A program made the translations under genes and the position numbers. This document shows positions 17,549 through 30,778 of a stretch of 64,000 nt of DNA, piece after piece. The stretch is from Kocuria tytonis (GTDB lineage Bacteria; Actinomycetota; Actinomycetes; Actinomycetales; Micrococcaceae). Positions within the stretch are counted from its first letter, which is position 1, and each line of letters starts with the position of its first letter. The notes beneath the pieces are model-generated. The model was not told the origin of the DNA. It ran no database searches and saw only the letters and a program-made list of their open reading frames with translations. The stretch spans positions 434,001-498,000 of the forward strand of contig NZ_PNJG02000002.1 of assembly GCF_003226895.2 (NCBI RefSeq). The letters run 5' to 3'.

Positions 17549-18187
17549 TCAGAGCCGCGGGCGAAGGCCCGGAACCATGAGGAGGCCCACGACGGCCCCG
17601 GTCGCCAGTCCACCGAGGTGCGCCTGCCACGCAATGCCGCCCACCAGGAAGCCGAAGGCCAGGTTGATGGCGATCAGCACCGTGATGGGCACGACGCTGT
17701 TCCTGAAGTGCCGCATGAACACGAACATGGCACCGAACAGTCCGAAGATCCCGCCGGAGGCACCGATGACCAGCACCCACGGATCGCCCCACAGGAACAC
17801 CCCCGCCGAACCCCCCAGGACGGAGGCGAGGAACAGCACGGTGAACCGCCATGCCCCGAGCAGCGGTTCGAGCATCCGCCCGAAGAGGTAGAGGGTGTAC
17901 ATGTTGAGCAGCAGGTGCACGGGCGAGGGCATGGCGTGCACGAATCCGCTGGTGAGCACCCGCCACGGCTGGGCCTGCGTCAGGGCGGGGGCGTACCCCA
18001 GGATGGTCGAGAGGTCGTAGGGGGTGAGCACACGCGTGGCCCACTGCAGCCCCCACATGAGCACGCACACGCCGATGAGCACCCACGTGACGGGCCAGCC
18101 GCTGCGACGCCCGCGACCACGCCGCCCGGGATCATGGCGTCCGGGTCCCGAGGTCTCGAGGGGCTGCTCGGGCGGGATCTGGTTCAT
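17549..18187 (-). CDS. Rhomboid-family intramembrane serine protease
   Basis: A 212-residue polytopic membrane protease that cleaves transmembrane substrates within the bilayer. The catalytic serine lies in GASGGIFGLFGA (GxSG), the histidine in WQAHLGGLATGA of the last helices, and the supporting HxxxN motif in SPVHLLLNMYTLYLFG. Six hydrophobic segments are present. The first 30 residues are Pro/Arg-rich and cytosolic. A cyclophilin gene lies upstream on the same strand, separated by a terminator hairpin, so it probably has its own promoter. Downstream lies the DnaA-box cluster. Confidence 0.9.
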   Translation of the reverse strand: MNQIPPEQPLETSGPGRHDPGRRGRGRRSGWPVTWVLIGVCVLMWGLQWATRVLTPYDLSTILGYAPALTQAQPWRVLTSGFVHAMPSPVHLLLNMYTLYLFGRMLEPLLGAWRFTVLFLASVLGGSAGVFLWGDPWVLVIGASGGIFGLFGAMFVFMRHFRNSVVPITVLIAINLAFGFLVGGIAWQAHLGGLATGAVVGLLMVPGLRPRL

Positions 18188-18241
18188 GGGGTCTCCGGCA
18201 TGTCAGGTGGTCGAGAGGGCGAAGGCCCCGAAGACGGGCGA

Positions 18242-18266
18242 AGCCCACCCGGTGACCGGGTGGGCT
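18242..18266 (-). terminator. Terminator of the cyclophilin gene
   Basis: A perfect 11-bp inverted repeat AGCCCACCCGG / CCGGGTGGGCT around a TGA loop, 24 bases beyond the cyclophilin stop on the minus strand. Confidence 0.75.
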
Positions 18267-18290
18267 CCGTTCCGAGAGCGGCAGAGGTGC

Positions 18291-18845
18291 TCAGAGCGCT
18301 TCCACGTCGATGGAGGTGATCACGCAGTCCTCCACGGGACGGTCCTGACCGCCGGTGCGGACCTCGTTGAGCTCGTCCACGACCTTCTTGGAGGCGTCGT
18401 CCGCCACCTCACCGAAGATGGTGTGCTTGCCCTGCAGCCACGTGGTGGGTGCCGTGGTGATGAAGAACTGGGAGCCGTTGGTGCCGCGGCCGTTGCGGGT
18501 CCCGGCGTTGGCCATGGCCAGCATGTACGGGGCGTTGAAGTTCAGCTCCGGGTGGATCTCGTCGTCGAAGTTGTAGCCCGGGCCGCCGATGCCCTGGCCC
18601 AGCGGGTCACCGCCCTGGATCATGAAGTCCTTGATGATGCGGTGGAAGACGACGTCCTTGTAGAGCGGGCCGTCCTGCTTCTCTCCGGTGCGGGGATCCG
18701 CCCAATCCTGGGTCCCGTCCGAGAGACCCACGAAGTTCTTGACGGTCTTGGGCGCGTGGTTGCCGAAGAGCTCCACCACGATGTCCCCGTGGTTCGTGTG
18801 GATGGTGGCCTTGTGCGTCGCATTGGCGGAAGTCATGGGTGTCAT
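18291..18845 (-). CDS. Cyclophilin-type peptidyl-prolyl cis-trans isomerase
   Basis: A cytosolic prolyl isomerase of about 184 residues. Active-site motifs are clear: FHRIIKDFMIQGGDPLGQG with the catalytic arginine, NGSQFFITTAPT, and WLQGKHTIFGEV. There is no signal peptide or lipobox. The frame opens with ATG 18845, and ATG 18836 (MTSANATHK) is an equally plausible start; neither has a strong Shine-Dalgarno sequence. This gene is regularly found near the origin in actinobacteria, next to rhomboid proteases, as here. Confidence 0.93.
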   Translation of the reverse strand: MTPMTSANATHKATIHTNHGDIVVELFGNHAPKTVKNFVGLSDGTQDWADPRTGEKQDGPLYKDVVFHRIIKDFMIQGGDPLGQGIGGPGYNFDDEIHPELNFNAPYMLAMANAGTRNGRGTNGSQFFITTAPTTWLQGKHTIFGEVADDASKKVVDELNEVRTGGQDRPVEDCVITSIDVEAL

Positions 18846-19003
18846 TCTGGCACGGGCGTCCCGGAGGCGTCAGGACGGGTGGAAGTTGTTCAGCGCACAG
18901 TGAAAAGCACGGTGGGTCACGGTGAACCCGGGGGTCACACGGGGTGCAGAACGTATGCTGGGGGTGGAGATCTACACCATCACCACTGTCGGAGGGAGAC
19001 ATC

Positions 19004-19918
19004 ATGAGCTTGTTCAAGAGCAATGCCCAGAAGCAGGCCAAGGCCGCCAACAAGGCCGCTGAGTCCAAGGTCGTCAACGCCGGGGACTGGCTGTCCGCGG
19101 AGATCGGCGAACTCGGCGAGAAGCTGCAGCAGGGTGTGCAGGCGGGTGCTTCCGCGCTCGCGAGCGGCGTGGAGGCCACCGGCCCGTACGTCCAGGACGG
19201 TCTGGGCAAAGCCCAGGGCCTCGGGGACGACGTCAAGCAGCGCGGCGAGAAGGCCAAGGCCGCCGGTGCCGCCGCTGCCGCACCCCTGGCCGCGAAGGCC
19301 GCGAAGAAGACCGCGACCGGTCGTGCCGCCGCCCAGGAGAAGTACTCCGGCGCCGTGGCCGCACTGGCCGGCAAGGTCGCGGACACGGACACCTCGGACC
19401 AGTTCGACGCTCTCGTGGCCAAGCTGACGGGTGACAAGAAGACCGTCAAGCGCATCCAGAAGGCCGCTCGGAACTCGGCCAGGGACTACGCCAAGCAGCA
19501 GAAGAAGGCCCAGGGCGGCCACAAGGGCCTGCTGGTCCTCGGTCTGCTCGCGGCCGGCGGCGTGGCCGGTGTGGCCGCGTGGCGTGCCTCCCGCCCGGTC
19601 CAGGATCCCTGGAAGACCCCCGCCACGGCGTCGCCGCGCGTGTCGGCGTCCCCCGTCAACACCAACTCCACGGTTGCCGCGGGCACCGGCGTGAAGGTGG
19701 ACGACGTCAAGGACCCCACCTCCTCCGCACACAAGGAGGGCACCGCCTCCCAGGCCGCCCACCGCGCCACGGACAGCGTGAAGTCCGTCGCGGAGGACGC
19801 CAAGCAGACCGTCAACGAGGTCAAGGAGCAGATCAAGGGCTCCAAGACCGAGGACGACTCCAAGCTCGGCTCTGCGGACAACAACTCCAAGCACAACCCG
19901 GGCGGCCCCAAGCACTGA
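19004..19918 (+). CDS. Hypothetical Ala/Lys-rich protein with one central membrane helix
   Basis: A 304-residue protein with no family I can name. The N-terminal half (about 1-165) is Ala/Lys-rich and helical in character, with amphipathic repeats resembling YtxH or apolipoprotein-like segments. One hydrophobic helix follows (LLVLGLLAAGGVAGVAAW, about 177-194). The C-terminal part is hydrophilic and low-complexity (Ser/Thr/Lys/Asp). Such composition suggests an envelope-associated structural or stress protein. ATG 19004 follows GGAGGGAGACATC, an unusually strong ribosome binding site, which hints at high expression. A terminator hairpin follows. Confidence 0.75.
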   Translation: MSLFKSNAQKQAKAANKAAESKVVNAGDWLSAEIGELGEKLQQGVQAGASALASGVEATGPYVQDGLGKAQGLGDDVKQRGEKAKAAGAAAAAPLAAKAAKKTATGRAAAQEKYSGAVAALAGKVADTDTSDQFDALVAKLTGDKKTVKRIQKAARNSARDYAKQQKKAQGGHKGLLVLGLLAAGGVAGVAAWRASRPVQDPWKTPATASPRVSASPVNTNSTVAAGTGVKVDDVKDPTSSAHKEGTASQAAHRATDSVKSVAEDAKQTVNEVKEQIKGSKTEDDSKLGSADNNSKHNPGGPKH

Positions 19919-19955
19919 GCCCCCGCCGGATGCCCTGACGGGCAGCCCGCCGTGC

Positions 19956-19997
19956 CGACGACGCCGCGTTCCCCGCGAGGGGGGCGCGGCGTCGTCG
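19956..19997 (+). terminator. Terminator hairpin, CGACGACGCCGCG type
   Basis: A perfect 13-bp inverted repeat (19956-19968 with 19985-19997), 37 bases after the stop, using the same arm sequence as the hairpin at 10301-10347. It also serves the convergent Nramp gene. Confidence 0.75.
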
Positions 19998-20045
19998 TGT
20001 TACGGTCCGGCTCGCGAGCGACGGGGCGGGGCGGCGCGGGGACCG

Positions 20046-21341
20046 TCAGGAGAGGATCCCCGCGACCGTGTCGTAGGCCTGGTACACCCCCAGGATGATG
20101 AAGAGCACGGCGCACACCACCAGAACGGCATTGGTGAACATGCCGTTGCGCCAGCGCTCGGGCGTGCGGGACGTGTTGAGCAGCCCCAGCAGCGTGATCG
20201 CCAGAAACGGCATGAAGAGCGCGCCCAGCACGCCGTAGAGCAGGATCAGGAACACGGGCTTGTCCAGCAGCAGCAGCACCATGGGTGGGAACGTGAGCCA
20301 GAACAGGTAGAACTTGAAGTACCTGCCACCGCTCAGGGTGTCCGGGTGACCACTGTGCTTGTGGCGCACGTTGCCCCAGTAGTCCGCGAACATCAGAGAA
20401 ACCCCGGACCACACGCCCACCACGGACGAGAACGAGGCGGCCCAGAACCCCACGAGGAACGTCACTCCGATCACGTCCCCGTAGCGCTCCCGCAGCACCT
20501 GGTCCAGGTCCAGCAGCCCCTTGTCCCCGGCGCTGACCGCGTATCCCGCGGAGTACAGCACCTCGGCGCCCACCACGAGCATCGCGAGGACGAAGATGCC
20601 GGTGACCGCGTACGCCACGGTGTTGTCCAGCTGCATCACCCGCATCCAGCGTGGCTGGTGCCACCCCTTCTCACGCAGCCAGTAGCCGTACGCCGCGAGG
20701 GTGATGGTGCCGCCCACGCCACCGGCCAGAGCGAGGGTGTAGACCACACCGCCCTGCGGGATCACGGGGATCAGGCCGGTGATCATCCGCGGGACGTCGG
20801 GCAGGGTGATGACCGCGAGACCCACCACGACCAGGAACATCAGCCCCACCATGGCGGCCGTGATCTTCTCGACGACGGCATAGCGCCCCGCCCACACGAT
20901 CGCGAATCCCAGCAGCCCCATGATCACGGCCCACGCCCACAGGGGCAGGAACGGGAACAGCGCCGCGAGCGGCAGCGCGGAGGAGGACATGGCCGTTGCG
21001 CCGTACACGAATCCCCAGATCAGGATGTACGGACCGAAGTACCAGGACGTCCACCGCCCCAGCGAGCGCCAGCCCTCGAAGATGGTCCGCCCGCTCGCGA
21101 GCGAGTAGCGGCCCGCGCCCTCCACGAGCACGATCTTCATGACGGTTCCCGCGATGACCGCCCACAGCAGGGTGTACCCGTAGCGGGAGCCGGCGGTCAG
21201 GGTGGCCACCATGTCCGCCGCGCCCACACCCGTGGCGGCGACCACCAGGCCCGGGCCGATCAGCTTCCACCGCTCGATCTTCTCCAGCGGCTCGTGCGGG
21301 TCCACCGTGGACAGCGGCTGCAGCGGGGTCTCGTGGGGCAT
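20046..21341 (-). CDS. Nramp-family divalent metal transporter
   Basis: A 431-residue membrane protein with about 11 helices. The N-terminal part GPGLVVAATGVGAADMVATL is the helix-1 metal-binding signature, but the canonical DPGN is replaced: the aspartate-asparagine pair reads GVGAAD. The central helix-6 motif (usually MPH) is not evident, so it may belong to the NRAMP-related branch with altered metal selectivity. ATG 21341 (MPHETPLQPL) is chosen over upstream frames because it starts right before the family domain. The 291-base gap up to tRNA-Ala holds a terminator for the tRNAs and no other recognised element. Confidence 0.8.
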   Translation of the reverse strand: MPHETPLQPLSTVDPHEPLEKIERWKLIGPGLVVAATGVGAADMVATLTAGSRYGYTLLWAVIAGTVMKIVLVEGAGRYSLASGRTIFEGWRSLGRWTSWYFGPYILIWGFVYGATAMSSSALPLAALFPFLPLWAWAVIMGLLGFAIVWAGRYAVVEKITAAMVGLMFLVVVGLAVITLPDVPRMITGLIPVIPQGGVVYTLALAGGVGGTITLAAYGYWLREKGWHQPRWMRVMQLDNTVAYAVTGIFVLAMLVVGAEVLYSAGYAVSAGDKGLLDLDQVLRERYGDVIGVTFLVGFWAASFSSVVGVWSGVSLMFADYWGNVRHKHSGHPDTLSGGRYFKFYLFWLTFPPMVLLLLDKPVFLILLYGVLGALFMPFLAITLLGLLNTSRTPERWRNGMFTNAVLVVCAVLFIILGVYQAYDTVAGILS

Positions 21342-21589
21342 TCGGCTTCTCCGCACGTCGGCATGAGGGTGGTCACAGTTCTCGCCCCCAAGTCTGTCAC
21401 GGTGCCCGCACTCACCGGCCCTGCATGGCGGCCCGTGGCACGTGTCCGCGCACCACTGCCCCTCCTGGGTTGCGCCACACCGTGCGGACGACGCCGCGGG
21501 GCCACCACCGCGCCGCCACCCCCCCCCGTGCACGGCCGTGCACGGCCCGCCGGGTCAGGGGGAAGGTGAAACGACCCGGGACGCGAAAG

Positions 21590-21626
21590 ACCTCCGGGCC
21601 CCTGCGCGGTGCAGGGACCCGGAGGT
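21590..21626 (-). terminator. Terminator of tRNA-Ala
   Basis: Inverted repeat with a 16-bp stem broken by one mismatch (ACCTCCGGG-C-CCCTGC with its partner at 21611-21626), starting 7 bases beyond the 3' end of tRNA-Ala. On the minus strand it is followed by TCTTTC. Confidence 0.75.
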
Positions 21627-21632
21627 CGTGTG

Positions 21633-21705
21633 TGGAGCCTAGGAGATTCGAACTCCTGACATCTGCCTTGCAAAGGCAGCGCTCTACCAACTGAGCTAAG
21701 GCCCC
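21633..21705 (-). tRNA. tRNA-Ala (anticodon TGC)
   Basis: A 73-nt cloverleaf: acceptor GGGGCCT pairs with AGGCTCC (one G-T pair), D-arm TAGCTCAGTTGGTAGAGC, anticodon loop TTTGCAA in a CTGCC/GGCAG stem (anticodon at 21670-21672) and T-arm AGTTCGAATCTCCT. CCA is not encoded. It is the last member of the gyrB-gyrA-DUF3566-tRNA-Ile-DLW-39 row, a conserved actinobacterial order. Confidence 0.97.
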
Positions 21706-21756
21706 GTGTTCGGTTGTGGCGCCTTCCCCGCGGGGAGAACGCCGCACCACGGACGG

Positions 21757-21879
21757 TCAGTCCACGGGATCCACTGCCGAATTCCATGCTTCGCGTTTGG
21801 CTTCCGCGTCACGCCAGGACTTGAAGGCGGCCACGGACAGGCCGGTGAGAGCAACCAGGGCCGCAATGCGTGACTTCAC
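21757..21879 (-). CDS. DLW-39 family micro-protein
   Basis: A 40-residue protein between tRNA-Ile and tRNA-Ala. It starts with GTG 21879 after a strong CCGGAGGCTCCC ribosome binding site. The N-terminal half is a short hydrophobic helix (IAALVALTGLSVAAF) and the C-terminal half is charged, reading SWRDAEAKREAWNSAVDPVD. The tryptophan-containing charged helix and the C-terminal DPV-D, with the position next to the tRNAs after gyrA, match the DLW-39 family. Its function is unknown; it is probably a single-span membrane peptide. The family assignment rests on memory of the pattern and synteny. Confidence 0.75.
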   Translation of the reverse strand: MKSRIAALVALTGLSVAAFKSWRDAEAKREAWNSAVDPVD

Positions 21880-21926
21880 GGGAGCCTCCGGACGAGCCGA
21901 ACTCGCGGTGGTGGGAATTCGATGGG

Positions 21927-22000
21927 TGGGCGTACCAGGAATTGAACCTGGGACCTCTTCGTTATCAGCGAAGCGCTCTAACCGTCTGAGCTATACGCCC
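21927..22000 (-). tRNA. tRNA-Ile (anticodon GAT)
   Basis: A 74-nt cloverleaf: acceptor GGGCGTA pairs with TACGCCC, D-arm TAGCTCAGACGGTTAGAGC, anticodon loop CTGATAA (anticodon at 21964-21966 on the plus strand as ATC) and T-arm CAGGTTCAATTCCTG, with discriminator A. Confidence 0.97.
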
Positions 22001-22090
22001 CCAGCATGGCCGAACCGAGCATTCTCTGGCTGGCCACGCCAAGACTTTACCGGATGGTTCGCGCCCGCACCAAATCTGGGCGGCCGCGCG

Positions 22091-22572
22091 TCAGTCGTCG
22101 GTGAGGGTCACGCCGATGCCGCCGATAAGCGACGCCGCGATGTTGTAGAGCAGCGCCCCGAGCACGGAGAGCACCGACAGCAGGATCACGTTGACCACGG
22201 AGATCACCGTGGCAAACAGGGCCACGTTCCCGAGCGAGAGGAACTTCTTGATGTCGGCTCCCCCGGCGCTGCCGCCCAGCATGGACAGCAGCTCGTTGAT
22301 GCCGTCGAACATGCCCGTGAGGCTCAGCACGATCCACAGCACCAGGGACGCCACCACCGTGATGATGCCGAGCGCCACGGAGAGCAGGAACGCCAGCTTC
22401 AGCACCGACCACGTGTCCACCTTGGACACCACCAGACGAGCACGGCGCACCCTGGCACGAGGGGCGGGGCGCACGAGTCCCTTGGCGGATTTCTTCCCGT
22501 TCTGGGGGGACGGCGACTTCTGGGGGGAAGAAGTCTTCACGGGTTGCCCCGTTTTCGAGGCCGAGCTCGCGC

Positions 22573-22576
<4 letters not shown>
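22091..22576 (-). CDS. DUF3566 membrane protein
   Basis: A 161-residue protein found next to gyrA throughout actinobacteria (M. tuberculosis Rv0007-type). It has a Ser/Lys/Pro-rich cytosolic N-terminus (about 1-45), then [21 protein letters not shown] leading into the first transmembrane helix, and a second helix pair near the C-terminus. Its start overlaps the gyrA stop by four bases (ATGA), so the two are translationally coupled. Function unknown; linkage to gyrase suggests a constitutive operon rather than a shared process. Confidence 0.92.
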
Positions 22577-25293
<2,717 letters not shown>

Positions 25294-25370
25294 GCGTTGC
25301 TGTCCGTTCCTTCTGAGCTCTCACGGTCCACTGTTCATGCCGGTGGGGGAATATCCGGCGGGTGACATGC

Positions 25371-27581
<2,211 letters not shown>

Positions 27582-27707
27582 GCGCTCAACGGCCCGTAGC
27601 GGCGACAGGACCCCGTGTCGCAGGGTGGAGCCATTTCCGGGGTGCGGCGCGGCTCGCGCGAATCTGGCGCCTTTTGAGGCCGGTGAGAACTCCCGGGCCC
27701 GTCGATT

Positions 27708-28301
27708 TCAGCCGTAGGTGTCCCGTGGGCCCCTCCCCTGCACCGCCCAGCGGCCGCGTTTCCAGCTGGGTCCCACGGGACCGTGGATCTCCAGGCGCGT
27801 GACGATGCCCTCCCCCAGCCGGTCCGCGAAGTTCCTGAGGATCTCGGACTGGATCAGCCGCAGCTGCGTGGCATAGGCCGTGGAGTCGCAGCGCACCCGC
27901 ACCACCGTGTCCTCGAAGTGCTCGGGCCACGAGTGCTCCGCGTTGCGCGTGCCCACGAGGGAGGGCCAGTCCGCGAGCACGCTGCTCACGTTCACGGGGG
28001 TCTTCCAGCCCCGGTGGGTCATCAGGGTGTCCACCACCGAGGACAGCGGCCGGGGATCCCGCGCGGACCGCCCCGGCCCGGAGAAGCCACCCATCTGCCG
28101 GGGATCCGTGCCCAGCCGGTTCTGGCTGCGCAGCGCCGGGGATCCTCGCCCCTCCTCCATGGCCGTGCCGAACGCCCGCATGTTCTTCGCCGCCGCCGCT
28201 TTGGACAACCGCGTGTCCCCGCGGTCCTGCGCCGCTTTGCGGGCCCGTTGCAGCGCGACGGCCGCGGCGTCCACCACGTCCCGGTGCGCGGGTTCACTCA
28301 T
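27708..28301 (-). CDS. DUF721 family protein (RecF-associated)
   Basis: A 197-residue cytosolic protein of the DUF721 (DciA-like) group. The C-terminal domain runs from about residue 95 (DTLMTHRGWKTPVNVSSVLADW) through SWPEHFEDTVVRVRCDSTAYA to LRNFADRLGEG. DciA proteins interact with the replicative helicase DnaB in bacteria lacking DnaC, so a helicase-loading role is plausible; here dnaB lies 26 kb away in the same window. Start ATG 28301 overlaps the recF stop by 8 bases, indicating coupling. The N-terminal half is Ala/Arg-rich and less conserved. Confidence 0.88.
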   Translation of the reverse strand: MSEPAHRDVVDAAAVALQRARKAAQDRGDTRLSKAAAAKNMRAFGTAMEEGRGSPALRSQNRLGTDPRQMGGFSGPGRSARDPRPLSSVVDTLMTHRGWKTPVNVSSVLADWPSLVGTRNAEHSWPEHFEDTVVRVRCDSTAYATQLRLIQSEILRNFADRLGEGIVTRLEIHGPVGPSWKRGRWAVQGRGPRDTYG

Positions 28302-29649
28302 CGCCCGCGGACTCCTCGGCCTTGCGGGTCCGGTCCTGTGACGGCACCGCGTCGTTCCCTCGTGCCCCGCGGGTGCCCGCCGGATCCGCGACCGCCCCGC
28401 CCGTTCCGGCGTGCGCCGCGTGGGGGACCGCCGGTCCGGGACCCGGCCGGGCCGCGTCGTCCTGCCGCGCGGTGGGCGACGTCGCCGCGTCCCGCACACG
28501 CACCCGTCCCTGCTCCACGTCGACCACCGTGTGCGAGTGCTCGAGCAGCGCGGCGGGCAGGTCCTCGTCCACCGCCGCGGTGACCAGCACCTGCTCCGCC
28601 TGGCGCACCAGTTCGGCCAGACGACGGCGACGGCGCGCGTCCAGTTCCGCGAACACGTCGTCCAGGATGAGGACGGGAGCCGAGCCCTGCCCCGGATCGT
28701 CGGCGAGGTGGACGTACCAGGAGCCCAGGCGCAGGGCGAGCGCGGTGGACCACGTCTCCCCGTGGGAGGCGTATCCCTTGGCGGGCGTGTCCCCCAGGCG
28801 GATCAGGAGGTCGTCGCGGTGCGGACCCACCAGGGTGATGCCGCGCTCCCGCTCCTGGCGCTCCGTGCGCTCGAACGCCTGCATCATGAGCTCGTGGAGG
28901 TCCGCCACGGAGAAGTGCTCGAGGGCCTGCTGGTCCACCCCCGGCGCCACGGACGAGCTCTCGTAGCCGAGCGAAACGTGCTTGGGCCCGTCCGTGAGCT
29001 GCTGGTACGCCCTGTCCACCTCGGGTTCGAGAGCGTTCAGCAGCTGCAGCCGCGCACCCATGACGGCGGCGCCGGCGCGGGCCAGCTGGTCGTTCCACAC
29101 GGCGAGGGTGGCCCGGTCCGAGTCCGAGAAGCCCCGGGAACGGCGGGTGGACTTCAGCAGGGCGTTGCGCTGCTTCAGCGCGCGCTCGTAGTCGGACCGG
29201 GCGGCGGAGAGCACCGGACGCATCGACGTCGCGAGGTCGTCGAGAAAGCGGCGACGGTGCGAGGGATCGCCCTTGACCAGGGTGAGGTCCTCCGGCGAGA
29301 AGAGCACCGTGTGGAGGGTGCCGAGGGCCTCACGGGCCCGCACCGGGGCGGCCCGGTTGATCTGCACCCGGTTGGCACGCGCCGCGTTGAGCTCGTACTC
29401 CAGGACGGTGCGCTGGCCGCCCCGGTTCACCCGGACCCGAATGATCGCGCGGTCCGCTCCCGTGGTGATGAGCGGACCGTTGCCCGAGACCCGGTGCGAT
29501 CCCAGGGTCGCCGCCCAGTCCACGGCCTCCACGATGTTGGTCTTGCCCACCCCGTTGGGACCCACGAAGACCGTGAGCCCCGGGGTCAGCGAGAGGTCCA
29601 GACCGTGGTAGGTCCGGAAATCCAGCAGCGAGAGGTGGTCTACGAACAC
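28294..29649 (-). CDS. recF: DNA replication and repair protein RecF
   Basis: An SMC-like ATPase of 451 residues that loads RecA at gaps. The Walker A motif is GPNGVGKTNIVEA (about residues 29-41), the signature/Walker B region is LILDDVFAELDARRRRRL near residue 330, and the conserved RRFLDDLA follows the coiled region. The last 75 residues are a Pro/Ala/Arg-rich extension absent from most RecF proteins (usual length 360-400). It begins 4 bases beyond the dnaN stop and overlaps DUF721, completing the dnaN-recF-DUF721 operon. Confidence 0.96.
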   Translation of the reverse strand: MFVDHLSLLDFRTYHGLDLSLTPGLTVFVGPNGVGKTNIVEAVDWAATLGSHRVSGNGPLITTGADRAIIRVRVNRGGQRTVLEYELNAARANRVQINRAAPVRAREALGTLHTVLFSPEDLTLVKGDPSHRRRFLDDLATSMRPVLSAARSDYERALKQRNALLKSTRRSRGFSDSDRATLAVWNDQLARAGAAVMGARLQLLNALEPEVDRAYQQLTDGPKHVSLGYESSSVAPGVDQQALEHFSVADLHELMMQAFERTERQERERGITLVGPHRDDLLIRLGDTPAKGYASHGETWSTALALRLGSWYVHLADDPGQGSAPVLILDDVFAELDARRRRRLAELVRQAEQVLVTAAVDEDLPAALLEHSHTVVDVEQGRVRVRDAATSPTARQDDAARPGPGPAVPHAAHAGTGGAVADPAGTRGARGNDAVPSQDRTRKAEESAGDE

Positions 29650-29653
29650 ACGA

Positions 29654-30778
29654 TCACTGGTTGGGCAGTCGAACCGGCATGAGCAGGTACTTGTAGTCCA
29701 CGTCGTCCTCGCCCTCCGGCTCCTTCTGCGCGGACAGCACCGCGGGCTTGGGCGGAGCGGTGAAGGAGAACCGGACGTACGCGGAGTCGAAGGCGTGCAA
29801 CCCCTCGGACAGGTACGTGGGGTTGAAGGCCACGGTGATGTCGTCCCCGTTGAGCTGCGCCTCCAGGACCTCCGAGGCCTGGGCGTCCTCGCCGGTGCCG
29901 GCGTCCAGTGCCACCTGGCCCGCGCTGAACGCCAGCCGCACGGGGGTGTTGCGCTCGGCCACGAGGGACACGCGCCGCACGGCCTCGACGAGTTCCGAGG
30001 TGCGGACCACCGCGGTGATCGGGGTGTGCTCCGGGAACAGCGAGCGGATCTTGGGATACTCGCCGTCGATCAGCAGACTCGTGGTGCGTCGGCCGCCCGA
30101 CTCGAAGCCCACGAGCTCCGTGTTCTCGGCCAGGGCCATGTTCACGTCCCCGGAGGAACCCAGGGTCTTGGCGATGTCGTTGAGGGTCTTGGCCTTGACG
30201 AGTGCCGCGGTGGAGATGGTGGGATCCGTGGGGCGCCACGTCAGTTCCCGCATGGCCAGGCGGTAGCGGTCCGTGGCCAGCAGGGTCATCTTCTCGCCCT
30301 CGATCTCCATGCGGATGCCGGTGAGGATCGGGAGGGTGTCGTCCTTGGACGCGGCGATGTTCACCTGGGCCACGGCGTGGGCGAACTCGTCCCCCGAGAC
30401 CACACCGGAGAGCTCCGGGAGCCCCGGCAGCTGGGGGTAGTCCTCCACCGGCATGGCCGCGAGGTTGAACTTGGAGGACCTGCAGGTGAGTGTCACCTTC
30501 CCGCCGTCGGCCTCCAGCTGGACCGGCGCGGACGGCAGCGAGCGGCAGATGTCCGCGAGCAGCCGCCCGGAGACCAGGGTGGTGCCCTCCTCCACGACGT
30601 CGGCGCTGATCGTGAGGCGAGCGGAGATCTCGTAGTCGAAGCTCGCAATGGACAGCGAACCGTTCTCGGCCCTGATGAGCAGTCCGGAGAGCACGGGCAC
30701 CGGGGGACGCGGGGACAGTGAACGAGCAGTCCATGTGACTGCTTCAGCCAGTACGTCGCGCTCGACCGAAAACTTCAC
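29654..30778 (-). CDS. dnaN: DNA polymerase III beta subunit (sliding clamp)
   Basis: A 374-residue clamp with the three repeated domains (about 1-120, 128-250, 252-374). It starts MKFSVERDVLAEAVTWTARSL and ends YKYLLMPVRLPNQ, the standard end of the hydrophobic partner-binding cleft. It dimerises around DNA and tethers polymerase III and other proteins. The gene opens beside oriC with ATG 30778, and recF follows after 4 bases. Confidence 0.97.
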   Translation of the reverse strand: MKFSVERDVLAEAVTWTARSLSPRPPVPVLSGLLIRAENGSLSIASFDYEISARLTISADVVEEGTTLVSGRLLADICRSLPSAPVQLEADGGKVTLTCRSSKFNLAAMPVEDYPQLPGLPELSGVVSGDEFAHAVAQVNIAASKDDTLPILTGIRMEIEGEKMTLLATDRYRLAMRELTWRPTDPTISTAALVKAKTLNDIAKTLGSSGDVNMALAENTELVGFESGGRRTTSLLIDGEYPKIRSLFPEHTPITAVVRTSELVEAVRRVSLVAERNTPVRLAFSAGQVALDAGTGEDAQASEVLEAQLNGDDITVAFNPTYLSEGLHAFDSAYVRFSFTAPPKPAVLSAQKEPEGEDDVDYKYLLMPVRLPNQ

